Assembly (NCBI RefSeq): GCF_019904295.1
Contig: NZ_CP065360.1
Coordinates: 141,205 to 205,204 of the forward strand
Length of the DNA: 64,000 nt
Source of the DNA: Ruegeria sp. SCSIO 43209
Lineage (GTDB): Bacteria > Pseudomonadota > Alphaproteobacteria > Rhodobacterales > Rhodobacteraceae
Direction of reading: 5' to 3'
Shown here: positions 1 through 7,460 of the stretch, piece by piece
How positions within the stretch are numbered: position 1 is the first letter of the stretch
Layout of the letters: each line of letters opens with the position of its first letter
Notes under the pieces: generated by a model
Databases searched by the model: none
What the model was told of the DNA's origin: nothing
Seen by the model: only the letters and a program-made list of their open reading frames with translations
Program-made: the position numbers and the translations under genes

Positions 1-295
1 TGATGGCCGCTGCAATCCAGCGCAGTATATCGAAATACTCTCGTACCAGCTGCCCGAAGATCGAAGCCGTCGCACCCAGTGCCATGAAGATCGTTATGAT
101 TCCAGCTGCAAATGCCATTGCAGAAAGCATTGCCTTGCGACGAACGCCGGCGGAAAGTGTTGACCCCGAAGAGATTTGATCAATCCCGACGCCCGCGAGA
201 TAACTAAGATAAAAAGGGACGATAGGTAGGATGCAGGGCGACAGGAACGACAGTAACCCCGCGACCAAAGCTCCTGCAAATGTAATGTCGAGCAT
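1..295 (-). CDS. soxV: SoxV/CcdA-type membrane thiol transporter, 3' end outside window
   Basis: The first 98 residues are present; the gene runs off the left edge. The protein begins MLDITFAGALVAG and continues with the SFLSPCILPIVPFYLSYLAG segment typical of CcdA/DsbD-beta membrane proteins; the Cys in SPC is one of the two redox-active membrane cysteines of the family. SoxV moves reducing equivalents from cytoplasmic thioredoxin to periplasmic SoxW for the thiosulfate-oxidising Sox system. It is divergent from soxS-soxR-soxT, the arrangement known from alphaproteobacterial sox clusters, so soxWXYZABCD probably follow to the left. The ATG at 295 has a weak GGGA upstream. A generic ccdA is the alternative, but the context favours soxV. 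Confidence 0.85.
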   Translation of the reverse strand, partial: MLDITFAGALVAGLLSFLSPCILPIVPFYLSYLAGVGIDQISSGSTLSAGVRRKAMLSAMAFAAGIITIFMALGATASIFGQLVREYFDILRWIAAAI

Positions 296-317
296 GGTCA
301 AACCCGTCCCGGTGCGC

Positions 318-342
318 TATTATTCACACATTCAAAATAATA
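318..342. promoter_or_regulatory. Candidate SoxR operator between soxV and soxS
   Basis: TATTATT and AATAATA form a perfect 7-bp inverted repeat separated by 11 bp in an AT-rich stretch between the divergent soxV and soxS starts. An ArsR-type dimer such as the SoxR encoded at 809-1159 binds this kind of dyad. Binding is inferred from position and symmetry only. Confidence 0.45.
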
Positions 343-375
343 AAAATATGTCGCTGCGGTCAATCGGAGCTTGAG

Positions 376-750
376 ATGCGTCACCTACTTCTGCTTTTGC
401 TTGCGATCACGTTGCTTGTTTCTCCTGTGGTTTTACGGGCAGAAATGACGCTTTTGATGGCCGAGGAAGATGGGTGTATGTGGTGCGCACGTTGGGACGC
501 CGAAATCTCGGAGATTTACCCCAAGACACCAGAAGGACATGCCGCTCCACTTCAGCGCATCGATCTCCACGCGGCTATGCCTGACGGCGTCGCATTGGAG
601 CGCCCTCTCTACTACTCGCCAACCTTTGTTCTGTTGGACAATGGCCAAGAGGTCGGCCGGATCGAAGGCTATCCCGGCGAAGATTTTTTCTGGGGGTTGC
701 TGGGCGTTTTGCTGCGTGACGCGGGGATATCGATTGAGACCTCTGGATAA
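376..750 (+). CDS. soxS: SoxS-like periplasmic thioredoxin
   Basis: A 124-residue protein with an N-terminal signal peptide (hydrophobic residues 3-20, cleavage near residue 22) and a thioredoxin-type CMWC motif at residues 34-37 within EDGCMWCARWD. Compact periplasmic thioredoxins of this sort in sox clusters (SoxS) keep SoxY and related proteins reduced and active. It is the first gene of soxS-soxR-soxT, transcribed away from soxV. The C-terminal part (SPTFVLLDNGQEVGRIEGY) carries the usual cis-Pro-containing strand. Length and context fit SoxS well. Confidence 0.85.
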   Translation: MRHLLLLLLAITLLVSPVVLRAEMTLLMAEEDGCMWCARWDAEISEIYPKTPEGHAAPLQRIDLHAAMPDGVALERPLYYSPTFVLLDNGQEVGRIEGYPGEDFFWGLLGVLLRDAGISIETSG

Positions 751-757
751 TCTGCGG

Positions 758-784
758 CGCATTACATAAACTGTTATGAATGCG
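758..784. promoter_or_regulatory. Candidate SoxR operator upstream of soxR
   Basis: An imperfect 27-bp palindrome has CGCATT at one end and AATGCG at the other, with inner ATAA/TTAT arms offset by one base. It lies between the soxS stop and the soxR start, where an autoregulatory ArsR-family site is expected. Symmetry is seen directly; binding is inferred. Confidence 0.45.
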
Positions 785-808
785 TGAAGCCAAGAAAGCG
801 AGGCAATC

Positions 809-1159
809 TTGTTGGACAAACCATCGAAACTGCCAGTGTTCACAAAGGACATGTGCGCAGAAGACCTGGACAGAATGATGGAGAATGCTCAGACGGCGTC
901 GAGTTTCCTCAAGGCAATTAGCCATGAAGGGCGCCTTATGATCTTATGCTACCTGTCCTCGGGTGAAAAATCTGTCACGCAGATGGAAGAAATGCTCTCG
1001 GCACGCCAGGCCGCCGTTTCTCAGCAACTGTCCCGCTTACGCTTTGAGGGCTTGGTCAAAACACGACGCGAGGGGAAAACGATCTACTACAGATTGGCGG
1101 ATGATCGATCGACACAGATCCTGGAAGTCGTTTACGATCTATTCTGCAGGGAGAAGTAG
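809..1159 (+). CDS. soxR: SoxR/SqrR/BigR-type persulfide-sensing ArsR repressor
   Basis: A 116-residue winged-helix ArsR-family protein. The recognition helix region is SARQAAVSQQLSRLRFEGLV (about 64-83). Cys47 (in MILCYLS) and Cys113 (in LFCREK) are 66 residues apart, the same separation as Cys41 and Cys107 of Rhodobacter SqrR, which form a tetrasulfide bridge in response to persulfides; there is also a Cys16. By homology it represses the sox genes until sulfide or persulfide appears. I chose the TTG at 809 because GAGG lies 5 nt upstream; an ATG at 851 is the alternative. It sits between soxS and soxT in one operon. Confidence 0.88.
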   Translation: MLDKPSKLPVFTKDMCAEDLDRMMENAQTASSFLKAISHEGRLMILCYLSSGEKSVTQMEEMLSARQAAVSQQLSRLRFEGLVKTRREGKTIYYRLADDRSTQILEVVYDLFCREK

Positions 1160-1200
1160 AAGCCGCCAAAATACCCGCCAGCTTTGGGAGGAGACTGGCA

Positions 1201-2262
1201 ATGTTTGAAGCATTGGGAGACGCCAACACCGTCGCCCTGATCGGTTTGATCGGTGGTATTGTGTTGGGCTTGGCCGCACGCATTGGCCGTTTTTGCACGT
1301 TGGGTGCAATCGAGGACTACCTTTACGCAGATGATGACCGGCGGCTGCGCATGTGGGCAATTGCGATCGGCGTAGCAATTGTCGGCAGCCACTCAGCCAT
1401 GGCTTTAGGGTGGCTGGACCCTGTTGGAACAAGGTATCTTGCACAGACCTGGAACCCACTTGGGTCGATCGTGGGTGGTCTCATGTTCGGTTACGGAATG
1501 GCCATCAGCGGAAACTGTGGCTATGGCGCGCTGGCAAGGCTTGGAGGCGGCGACCTTCGATCATTCGTCATCGTTTTGATTATGGGTCTGTCTGCTTACG
1601 TTGTCATGTCCGGGCCCCTTGCATATTTGCGCGTTTGGGTCTTCCCCGAGGAAATGGATCTTGAAGGCCCCCAGAGCATTAGCTTCCTTGCCGAACAACT
1701 GACCTCTATCCCAGCTTGGCTCATTGGCGCGGTCATCGGCGTTGCATTGGTGATTTTCGCCTTGGCAAACCAGCGTTTCCGCCGAACTCCCGCACAGGTG
1801 TTCTGGGGATCTGTAGTTGGACTGGCGATCGTATCTGGGTGGCTCGGCACAAATTGGGTGGCGACGCACGGTTTCGATGGTGAGCCAGTTCAAACCCATA
1901 CCTTCGCTGCACCCCTTGGCGACACAATATTCTACCTTATGACAGCCTCCGGAAACACTTTGTCCTTTGCGGTCGGATCAGTCTCCGGCGTCCTCATTGG
2001 TGCATTTTTGGGGTCCTGGTCCAAAGGTCATTTCCGATGGGAAGCATGCGAGGATCCACGTGAACTAAAGCGTCAAATGCTCGGTGCGGCGATTATGGGG
2101 CCAGGTGCGATCATCGCGGTCGGTTGCAGCGTCGGACAAGGTATATCTGCCTTCTCACTTTTGGCCTACAGCGCGCCTGTAACATTCGCTGCCATCTTCG
2201 CCGGTGCGGCGCTTGGCTTGAAACAACTCGTGTCCGGACTGTCCTTCACAACTGAGCATTGA
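1201..2262 (+). CDS. soxT: SoxT, YeeE/YedE-family sulfur transporter
   Basis: A 353-residue polytopic membrane protein of the YeeE/YedE (TsuA-like) family. The conserved cysteines expected to relay thiosulfate appear in GRFCTLG (N-terminal), SGNCGYGALARLGGGD (middle) and VGCSVGQG (C-terminal). The length equals the two-repeat, full-size members, unlike the half-size pair at 5456-6320. A strong GGGAGGAG ribosome site precedes the ATG. SoxT-type proteins are thought to import sulfur compounds, one form feeding the SoxR sensor. It ends the soxSRT operon. Confidence 0.85.
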   Translation: MFEALGDANTVALIGLIGGIVLGLAARIGRFCTLGAIEDYLYADDDRRLRMWAIAIGVAIVGSHSAMALGWLDPVGTRYLAQTWNPLGSIVGGLMFGYGMAISGNCGYGALARLGGGDLRSFVIVLIMGLSAYVVMSGPLAYLRVWVFPEEMDLEGPQSISFLAEQLTSIPAWLIGAVIGVALVIFALANQRFRRTPAQVFWGSVVGLAIVSGWLGTNWVATHGFDGEPVQTHTFAAPLGDTIFYLMTASGNTLSFAVGSVSGVLIGAFLGSWSKGHFRWEACEDPRELKRQMLGAAIMGPGAIIAVGCSVGQGISAFSLLAYSAPVTFAAIFAGAALGLKQLVSGLSFTTEH

Positions 2263-2447
2263 GGTCGCAGTTCAAACAAGTCTTCACGTGTGGAGGACGA
2301 TTTAGGTGGTTCTCTTTTGATCAGAATCCGATCGCCTTTGATGGCGCACGTGGGCTCGTGGCGTTCATTCAACAAATGAGCTCATACGTTCGCTATGCGA
2401 ACCAAAGCGCTCGTTCAGGTTACTTTAAAAAACCAAACTGATCTTGG

Positions 2448-4166
2448 TCACTCGCTCGCTTTTGCAATGAGCATTGTCCACGCATCGTATTGGGACAAGA
2501 AAACCCTGCCGTTCAGACCGTCGACAATATGAGATCGTTTGAGTCTGTCCATAACAGGACCCTTAACTTCGGACAGATGCAGGCCAACGCCAAGCTCTTT
2601 AAGGCGGTGATTGATTGCCTCGAGAGTTTCCAGCGCTGAGTAGTCCACTTCGTTAACGGCAGAGAACATCAAAACAACATGTTTGACCTTCGTCCGCTCG
2701 GCAAGGCGACTGAAGATCAGTTCTTCCAGAAAGCCGGCGTTTACAAAGTAAAGGCTCTCGTCGATGCGCAACGTCAACACCGTAGGTGCGGTTTCAACAT
2801 CGTGGCGCAGGACATTTCGAAAGTGCTCTGTCCCGGGCACACGGCCCACTTCCGCAACATGCGGTCGAGACGTCTTGTACAAATGCAAAAGTATTGAAAT
2901 AGCCACTCCAGACGCGACGCCGACTTCGACACCCAGCCCGAGCGTCAACAAAACTGTTGCAGATACCGCGATGAAGTCTGCACGGGAATAGTCCCATGTT
3001 CTGCGCAATATTGAAAAATCCACAAGGCTCAGAACTGCCACAATGATTGTGGCGGCCAACGTAGCGTTTGGCAGGAAGTACACCAATGGTGTCAACGCCA
3101 AGGCGGCGATCGCGAGGCCAAGCGCAGTATAGGCGCCAGCAGCAGGAGTTTCAGCGCCGGCATCGAAATTGACGACTGATCGCGCAAATCCCCCCGTGAC
3201 CGGGTAGCCTCCTGTGAACGCTGCGCCGATATTGGCTGCGCCCAGTCCAATGAGTTCCTGGTCCGGATCGATCCGTTGACGTTTCTTGGCAGCCAAAGTT
3301 TGCGCGACTGAGACTGACTCGACAAAGCCAATCACTGAAATCAGAATCGCCTGAACCAACAGCGCTGCAAGCAAATCGGGCGCAAATCCTGGCAAAGTAA
3401 GCGGCGGCAGGCTTTGCGGGACTTCCCCAACGATTTCCACACCCATTTCGACAAGATCCAATGCCCAAACCGCAACCGTAGTAGCAACTACGGCGGCAAC
3501 AGGTCCCGCCTTCGTTAGAATATCGGCAAGCGCCACCGGAGCACCCAGCCTCAATAATTCGGGTTTTAACCATCGGCGGGCCCAAAAAAGGAAGGCCGTC
3601 GCACTGAGGCCGATAACGAGCGTAACCCAATTCACCTCATGCAAATGCGCAGCAATCGATGCGAGGATCTCGAGCAATGTATGTCCGCGAGCATTCACAC
3701 CCAAAATGTGCTTAAGTTGGCTCGCGGCGATCAAGATCCCAGATGCAGTGATAAACCCCGCAATCACCGGGTGGCTCAAAAAATTAGCCAGGAAGCCCAG
3801 CCGCAAGAACCCCAAAAGCAACAGGAAACTGCCAGAAAGAAATGCGAGGGTCAGTGCCGCAATCGCGTAGCCTGCCGTGCCTTGTTCAGCAACCTGACCG
3901 ACCGCTGACGCTGTTAGCAGTGAGACAACGGCAACCGGGCCAACGGCTAACGCGCGACTGGTTCCAAATATTGCGTAAAGAAGAATTGGCGCGATGGACG
4001 CGTACAGCCCCGCTTCTGGAGGCAATCCAGCCAGGAGCGCATAGGCCAGGGATTGAGGTATCAGCATGATGGTGACGATCACCGCCGCCATTAGATCGTT
4101 AGAAAGCTCTGCCCGTCCATAGCTGCGAGCCCAACTCAGAACCGGAAGATATTGCGCCGCCCGCAT
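2448..4166 (-). CDS. SulP-family anion permease with STAS domain
   Basis: A 572-residue inner-membrane transporter. The N-terminal half has the SulP signature (IPQSLAYALLAGLPPEAGLYASI, given here only to mark residues about 36-58), many membrane helices to about residue 410, and a C-terminal STAS domain (about 430-550) that ends close to the stop. SulP proteins move sulfate, bicarbonate or other anions. As the last gene of the persulfide dioxygenase operon, 12 bp after the sulfurtransferase, it probably exports sulfate or sulfite formed from sulfur oxidation; that direction is inferred. The substrate cannot be read from sequence. Confidence 0.85.
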   Translation of the reverse strand: MRAAQYLPVLSWARSYGRAELSNDLMAAVIVTIMLIPQSLAYALLAGLPPEAGLYASIAPILLYAIFGTSRALAVGPVAVVSLLTASAVGQVAEQGTAGYAIAALTLAFLSGSFLLLLGFLRLGFLANFLSHPVIAGFITASGILIAASQLKHILGVNARGHTLLEILASIAAHLHEVNWVTLVIGLSATAFLFWARRWLKPELLRLGAPVALADILTKAGPVAAVVATTVAVWALDLVEMGVEIVGEVPQSLPPLTLPGFAPDLLAALLVQAILISVIGFVESVSVAQTLAAKKRQRIDPDQELIGLGAANIGAAFTGGYPVTGGFARSVVNFDAGAETPAAGAYTALGLAIAALALTPLVYFLPNATLAATIIVAVLSLVDFSILRRTWDYSRADFIAVSATVLLTLGLGVEVGVASGVAISILLHLYKTSRPHVAEVGRVPGTEHFRNVLRHDVETAPTVLTLRIDESLYFVNAGFLEELIFSRLAERTKVKHVVLMFSAVNEVDYSALETLEAINHRLKELGVGLHLSEVKGPVMDRLKRSHIVDGLNGRVFLSQYDAWTMLIAKASE

Positions 4167-4178
4167 CCTTACTCCCCG

Positions 4179-4517
4179 CTACGCCGCGGTACGTCGTCGT
4201 GCGTGCCACAACGTTGCAGCGCGCTGACCGCTTCGGCAGTAGCCAAGGGCAGGCTCGGGTAGCTCTGCCAACGCCTTAGAAAAAGCAATGTGGTTCGATT
4301 CTGTTGCGCCGGAGGGTTTGACCGGCACATAGCGAGCTTGAAGACCTTGCGCCTTGGCGCATTCTTGGATCTTGCCAAAGGTAGGCTGCCCCTTTTCTTC
4401 GCCGTCAGGGCGCACACAGATTAGAGAGCGAAATCCGAGCGTTTTGACTTCCGCCAAGTCATCGGTCTCCAATTGACCGCAAGTACTGAAGTTGTCGGAA
4501 ATTTGGGTGATTTCCAT
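4179..4517 (-). CDS. Rhodanese-like / TIGR01244-type sulfurtransferase
   Basis: A 112-residue cytoplasmic protein of the phosphatase-fold sulfurtransferase group often fused to or next to Blh-type metallo-hydrolases. The active loop is YCRSGQRA with Cys94. The start is the ATG at 4517, preceded by AAGGAT at good spacing; in-frame sequence upstream to 4604 is not supported by a ribosome site. It lies between the persulfide dioxygenase and the SulP gene on the same strand, consistent with handling of glutathione persulfide and thiosulfate. The C-terminus is rich in Arg and Ala and rather short, but the catalytic loop is complete. Confidence 0.8.
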   Translation of the reverse strand: MEITQISDNFSTCGQLETDDLAEVKTLGFRSLICVRPDGEEKGQPTFGKIQECAKAQGLQARYVPVKPSGATESNHIAFSKALAELPEPALGYCRSGQRAATLWHARRRTAA

Positions 4518-4536
4518 TGCTCTTATCCTTTCAAAA

Positions 4537-5418
4537 TCAGAGTTTGTTGACCGGAACCTTGAGCATGGGGTTGCCGTCCACGTCCGTAGGCACCTCACCC
4601 GCACGCATATTTACCTGAAGTGATGGGATGATCAGCTTCGGCATTGCCAGCTGAGCATCTCGTTCTTTGCGGAACTTGACGAACTCTTCTTTTGATTTGC
4701 CACCACCAACGTGGATATTGTGGGCTTTCTCATCACCGACAGTTGTTTCCCAGGCGATTTCTCGCCCGTTTGGTCCGTAGTCATGACACATGAAAAGTCG
4801 TGTTTCGTCCGGCAAGCTCAGGACTTTTTGAATGCTATCGTAAAGCGTTGCTGCATCGCCGCCAGGAAAATCTGCGCGCGCTGATCCCCCATCCGGCATG
4901 AACAAAGTATCGCCCACAAAAGCCGCATCCCCTGCAACATGTACCATGCAAGCCGGCGTATGTCCGGGAGTGTACATTGTGAACACCTGCATATTGCCAA
5001 CCATGTACGTATCGCCGTCTTCGAAAAGCTGATCGAACTGGCTGCCATCACGCTGGAACTCGGTACCTTCATTGAAGACCCTCCCAAACGTGTCCTGCAC
5101 GATCATGATTTTTGAACCAATGCCGATCTTTCCCCCAAGCTTTTCTTGGATATACGGCGCTGCACTTAAATGATCGGCGTGAACATGGGTCTCAATGATC
5201 CATTCCAAATTCAGATCTTGGCTTACGATCTGGTGGACGAGCTCGTCTGCGTGATCGTAAGTGATGCGCCCCGCCGCGTAGTCAATGTCCATTACGCTAT
5301 CGACAATGGCACATGAGTTCGAGGTTGGATCCTTCACAATATAGCTGATGGTGTTCGTCGCCTCATCGAAGAAGGCCTGAACGTCCGGCTTGATGTTCAT
5401 GTTTACGGGATACGTCAT
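4537..5418 (-). CDS. ETHE1/Blh-like persulfide dioxygenase (MBL fold)
   Basis: A 293-residue metallo-beta-lactamase-fold enzyme. The metal-binding motif THVHADH is at residues 77-83, followed by the distal histidines in TPGHT, the GDTLF loop and a terminal MCHDYGPNG. These are the marks of glutathione-persulfide dioxygenases (ETHE1, Blh, SdoA), which oxidise persulfide to sulfite with non-haem iron. The chosen ATG at 5418 begins MTYPVNMNIKPD; an internal Met near 5400 lacks a ribosome site. It is grouped with the sulfurtransferase and the two YeeE/YedE halves, as in BigR-type operons of Agrobacterium and Xylella. Confidence 0.9.
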   Translation of the reverse strand: MTYPVNMNIKPDVQAFFDEATNTISYIVKDPTSNSCAIVDSVMDIDYAAGRITYDHADELVHQIVSQDLNLEWIIETHVHADHLSAAPYIQEKLGGKIGIGSKIMIVQDTFGRVFNEGTEFQRDGSQFDQLFEDGDTYMVGNMQVFTMYTPGHTPACMVHVAGDAAFVGDTLFMPDGGSARADFPGGDAATLYDSIQKVLSLPDETRLFMCHDYGPNGREIAWETTVGDEKAHNIHVGGGKSKEEFVKFRKERDAQLAMPKLIIPSLQVNMRAGEVPTDVDGNPMLKVPVNKL

Positions 5419-5455
5419 CTGATTGTACTCTTGGGAGGTTGAGGGAAGTCGGAGA

Positions 5456-5884
5456 CTACGCCGCCGACCGAACAGGACGCGGGAAAAGGAGCCTGCGCAG
5501 TACAAACCCGGCAAGAACTGCAACCAGAAAGAGAGCGACTTCCCAACGCCCGGTGCCAAGTGCAGGTATAGCAGCGCCGGGGCAGAAGCCTGCAATTCCC
5601 CAACCGATGCCGAAGAGAGCCGAACCACCAACCAGTCGCTTGTCTACGGCCGTCGCGCTTGGGATCTGAAAACGACCGCCAAAGAGCGGCGTTGTTTGCC
5701 GCCAGGCAAGTCTGTAGCCGAAGAAAGTGACCAGGAGCGCACCGCCCATAACAAAGGCGAGGCTAGGATCCCACGTCCCGGCAATATCGAAGAAATTCAA
5801 AACTTTGGCCGGATCCATCATGCCCGACATAGCGATACCAACACCAAAGATCAGGCCAGTAAACAAAGCAAAGACAAGTTTCAT
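5456..5884 (-). CDS. YeeE/YedE half-transporter (DUF6691, PmpB-like)
   Basis: A 142-residue membrane protein with about four helices, starting MKLVFALFTGLIFGVGIAMSGM. The motif GIAGFCPGAAI contains the Cys typical of the family. The ATG at 5884 has TTGGAG upstream. It pairs with the gene at 5889-6320, 4 bp away, to form a two-subunit version of the YeeE/YedE transporter, known as PmpAB in Serratia and found in BigR operons. It probably moves sulfide, thiosulfate or another sulfur species across the inner membrane for the adjacent persulfide dioxygenase. Confidence 0.82.
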   Translation of the reverse strand: MKLVFALFTGLIFGVGIAMSGMMDPAKVLNFFDIAGTWDPSLAFVMGGALLVTFFGYRLAWRQTTPLFGGRFQIPSATAVDKRLVGGSALFGIGWGIAGFCPGAAIPALGTGRWEVALFLVAVLAGFVLRRLLFPRPVRSAA

Positions 5885-5888
5885 TGCA

Positions 5889-6320
5889 TTACACTCCAAA
5901 GACATGACGGATCAGGAAGACTGTGACTGCAGCTGTGACCATGAAGGTCGGCACTGCCACCAAAGAGCGAACAGACAGCCGAGATAGTCCACAAACACCA
6001 TGCCCTGAAGTGCAGCCAGACCCGAGACTGGCGCCCAGGCCGACGATCACACCGCCGATCACGATCATAGTCGGACTGACAGGTACCGTGAGTTCAGGCA
6101 TTGCACCGGTCGCAGCATAGATCAGACCCGGTGCGAGCATCATTCCCGCAACCAAGGCTGTTCGCCAGGCGAATTCCTCGCGGTTTTCTGGGAATGCCAA
6201 ACCGGACAAAATGCCCGTCGCACCCATGATGCGTCCCAGTCCGAGCATCAAAAGCACGGATCCAAGTCCAATTGCGAGCCCGCCTCCAAATGAGGCGATC
6301 GGCGTAAACGCGGTTTCCAT
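5889..6320 (-). CDS. YeeE/YedE half-transporter (PmpA-like)
   Basis: A 143-residue membrane protein with about four helices. The sequence GLGASLGSGCTSGHGVCGLSRLS holds the conserved GSGCTSGHG signature with its cysteine. It is the first gene of the leftward operon pmpA-pmpB-dioxygenase-sulfurtransferase-SulP. GGAG lies about 10 nt before the ATG. The candidate Crp/Fnr site at 6379-6391 lies 60 bp upstream, so the neighbouring regulator probably controls it. Confidence 0.82.
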   Translation of the reverse strand: METAFTPIASFGGGLAIGLGSVLLMLGLGRIMGATGILSGLAFPENREEFAWRTALVAGMMLAPGLIYAATGAMPELTVPVSPTMIVIGGVIVGLGASLGSGCTSGHGVCGLSRLSVRSLVAVPTFMVTAAVTVFLIRHVFGV

Positions 6321-6378
6321 CAGGCGTCTCCGGTTGTTCGTGTTGCAAACTGATTACCCACCGGTACCTTGCTCTTCA

Positions 6379-6391
6379 GTGACAATGTCAC
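6379..6391. promoter_or_regulatory. Candidate Crp/Fnr-type operator upstream of the persulfide operon
   Basis: GTGACAATGTCAC is a palindrome about a central base pair. It lies between the end of the Crp/Fnr regulator gene and the start of pmpA, in the presumed promoter. The half-site GTGAC resembles Crp-family sites. Function is inferred from position. Confidence 0.45.
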
Positions 6392-6404
6392 CTAACGCAA
6401 AAAC

Positions 6405-7121
6405 TCATGCGCTGTCCGCCAAACGCTCCAATTGAGGTTTGTTTTGGAGGGTGATCCGCCCTCTCGTCTGACGGATAAGTCCGCGCTTTTGAAAATCGTT
6501 CAGTATGCGTGAAACGACCTCACGCGCTGTCCCTAACTCGTTTGCCAAAGCCTGATGCGTCGCCTGGATTTCGGAGTGACCTTCTCCCAGCGCCAAAAGG
6601 CGCTCTGCCAGTCGAACGTCCATTCTGCCAAAGGCGACATCGTCGACCACGCGCAGAAGATCAATCAACCGTCGAGAATAGGCCGAGAAAACGAAACCGC
6701 GAAAACTGTCTTCTTCAGCAGCCAGCCGATCAAATGAAGTTTTAGGTAATGTGATAGCCGTAACGTCGGTCTCGGCAATTCCCTCAGCATTATAAGCTTC
6801 CTCGGACAGCATGCAGGCGGTGGTCAGCACGCAGCTCTCTCCAGCCTCAACGCGATACAGCACGATTTCTCGCCCGGCATCAGAGCTTTGGGAAACGCGT
6901 ATGCGGCCGGCATGCAAAAACATCAGACTGTCCGGGATATTGTCGGGTCCAAAAATTTGCTGGCCCTGCTTGTATGAAACCACGCGTGCTTCAAGTAGAA
7001 GCTTATCCCTGACCCGCCGAGGTAGGTTCCTCGTGCCAAGAAAGCTTTCGGTCCAATCTCCGACAGTTGTCTTCAATTTATGTCCTATGCCCTGTGCGTA
7101 CGTTTCACTGGTTCCATGCAA
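6405..7121 (-). CDS. Crp/Fnr-family regulator of the persulfide operon
   Basis: A 238-residue protein with an N-terminal cyclic-nucleotide-type beta-roll (about 40-150) and a C-terminal helix-turn-helix (ATHQALANELGTAREVVSRI, about 185-204). It lacks the N-terminal Fe-S cysteines of FNR, but has two cysteines in ESCVLTTACM (Cys97, Cys103) inside the sensory domain, which could sense sulfur species or redox state. It lies immediately upstream of, and in the same direction as, the pmpA operon, whose promoter holds a symmetric candidate site. The cysteine-sensing role is inferred; family membership is clear. Confidence 0.85.
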   Translation of the reverse strand: MHGTSETYAQGIGHKLKTTVGDWTESFLGTRNLPRRVRDKLLLEARVVSYKQGQQIFGPDNIPDSLMFLHAGRIRVSQSSDAGREIVLYRVEAGESCVLTTACMLSEEAYNAEGIAETDVTAITLPKTSFDRLAAEEDSFRGFVFSAYSRRLIDLLRVVDDVAFGRMDVRLAERLLALGEGHSEIQATHQALANELGTAREVVSRILNDFQKRGLIRQTRGRITLQNKPQLERLADSA

Positions 7122-7384
7122 AGATGCGGTGGCACGCGATCTGGATCAATGGCTCTCTTTGCTTTTCAGACTAGCTAGATCCGAGCGTCGCCCGACATTG
7201 GCCAGCCCGACTGGCTATTAACGCAGGCCTCAGCTCTTTGGCCGCTTCAGGCTCTTCGCGGCCATCGGCACCCACACAAAATCTGAACTGCAGGAGACCT
7301 GGAGCGATATCGTTGACAGCCCTTTCCGGACCTACACCCCATAGTCTCCATGCTGCGGCGCGGCCCGTCGAACCCGATGGGGTG

Positions 7385-7396
7385 GATAGCTCCTGC
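7385..7396 (+). repeat. Left subterminal inverted repeat of the IS1111-type element
   Basis: GATAGCTCCTGC, pairing with 8714-8725. The nearby 8-bp pair CACCCCAT (7335-7342) and ATGGGGTG (7377-7384) forms a further stem at the left end. Confidence 0.75.
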
Positions 7397-7460
7397 TCCA
7401 ACCGGCGTCGCAATGCGCCATACTGCAGTTGTGTATCACTGCTAGGAAAGGAGCTACCCA

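Noticed and set aside
5419..5631. N-terminal extension of the persulfide dioxygenase
   Set aside because: The extension is antisense-like in composition and overlaps the YeeE/YedE half-transporter gene; the homologous part begins at 5418.
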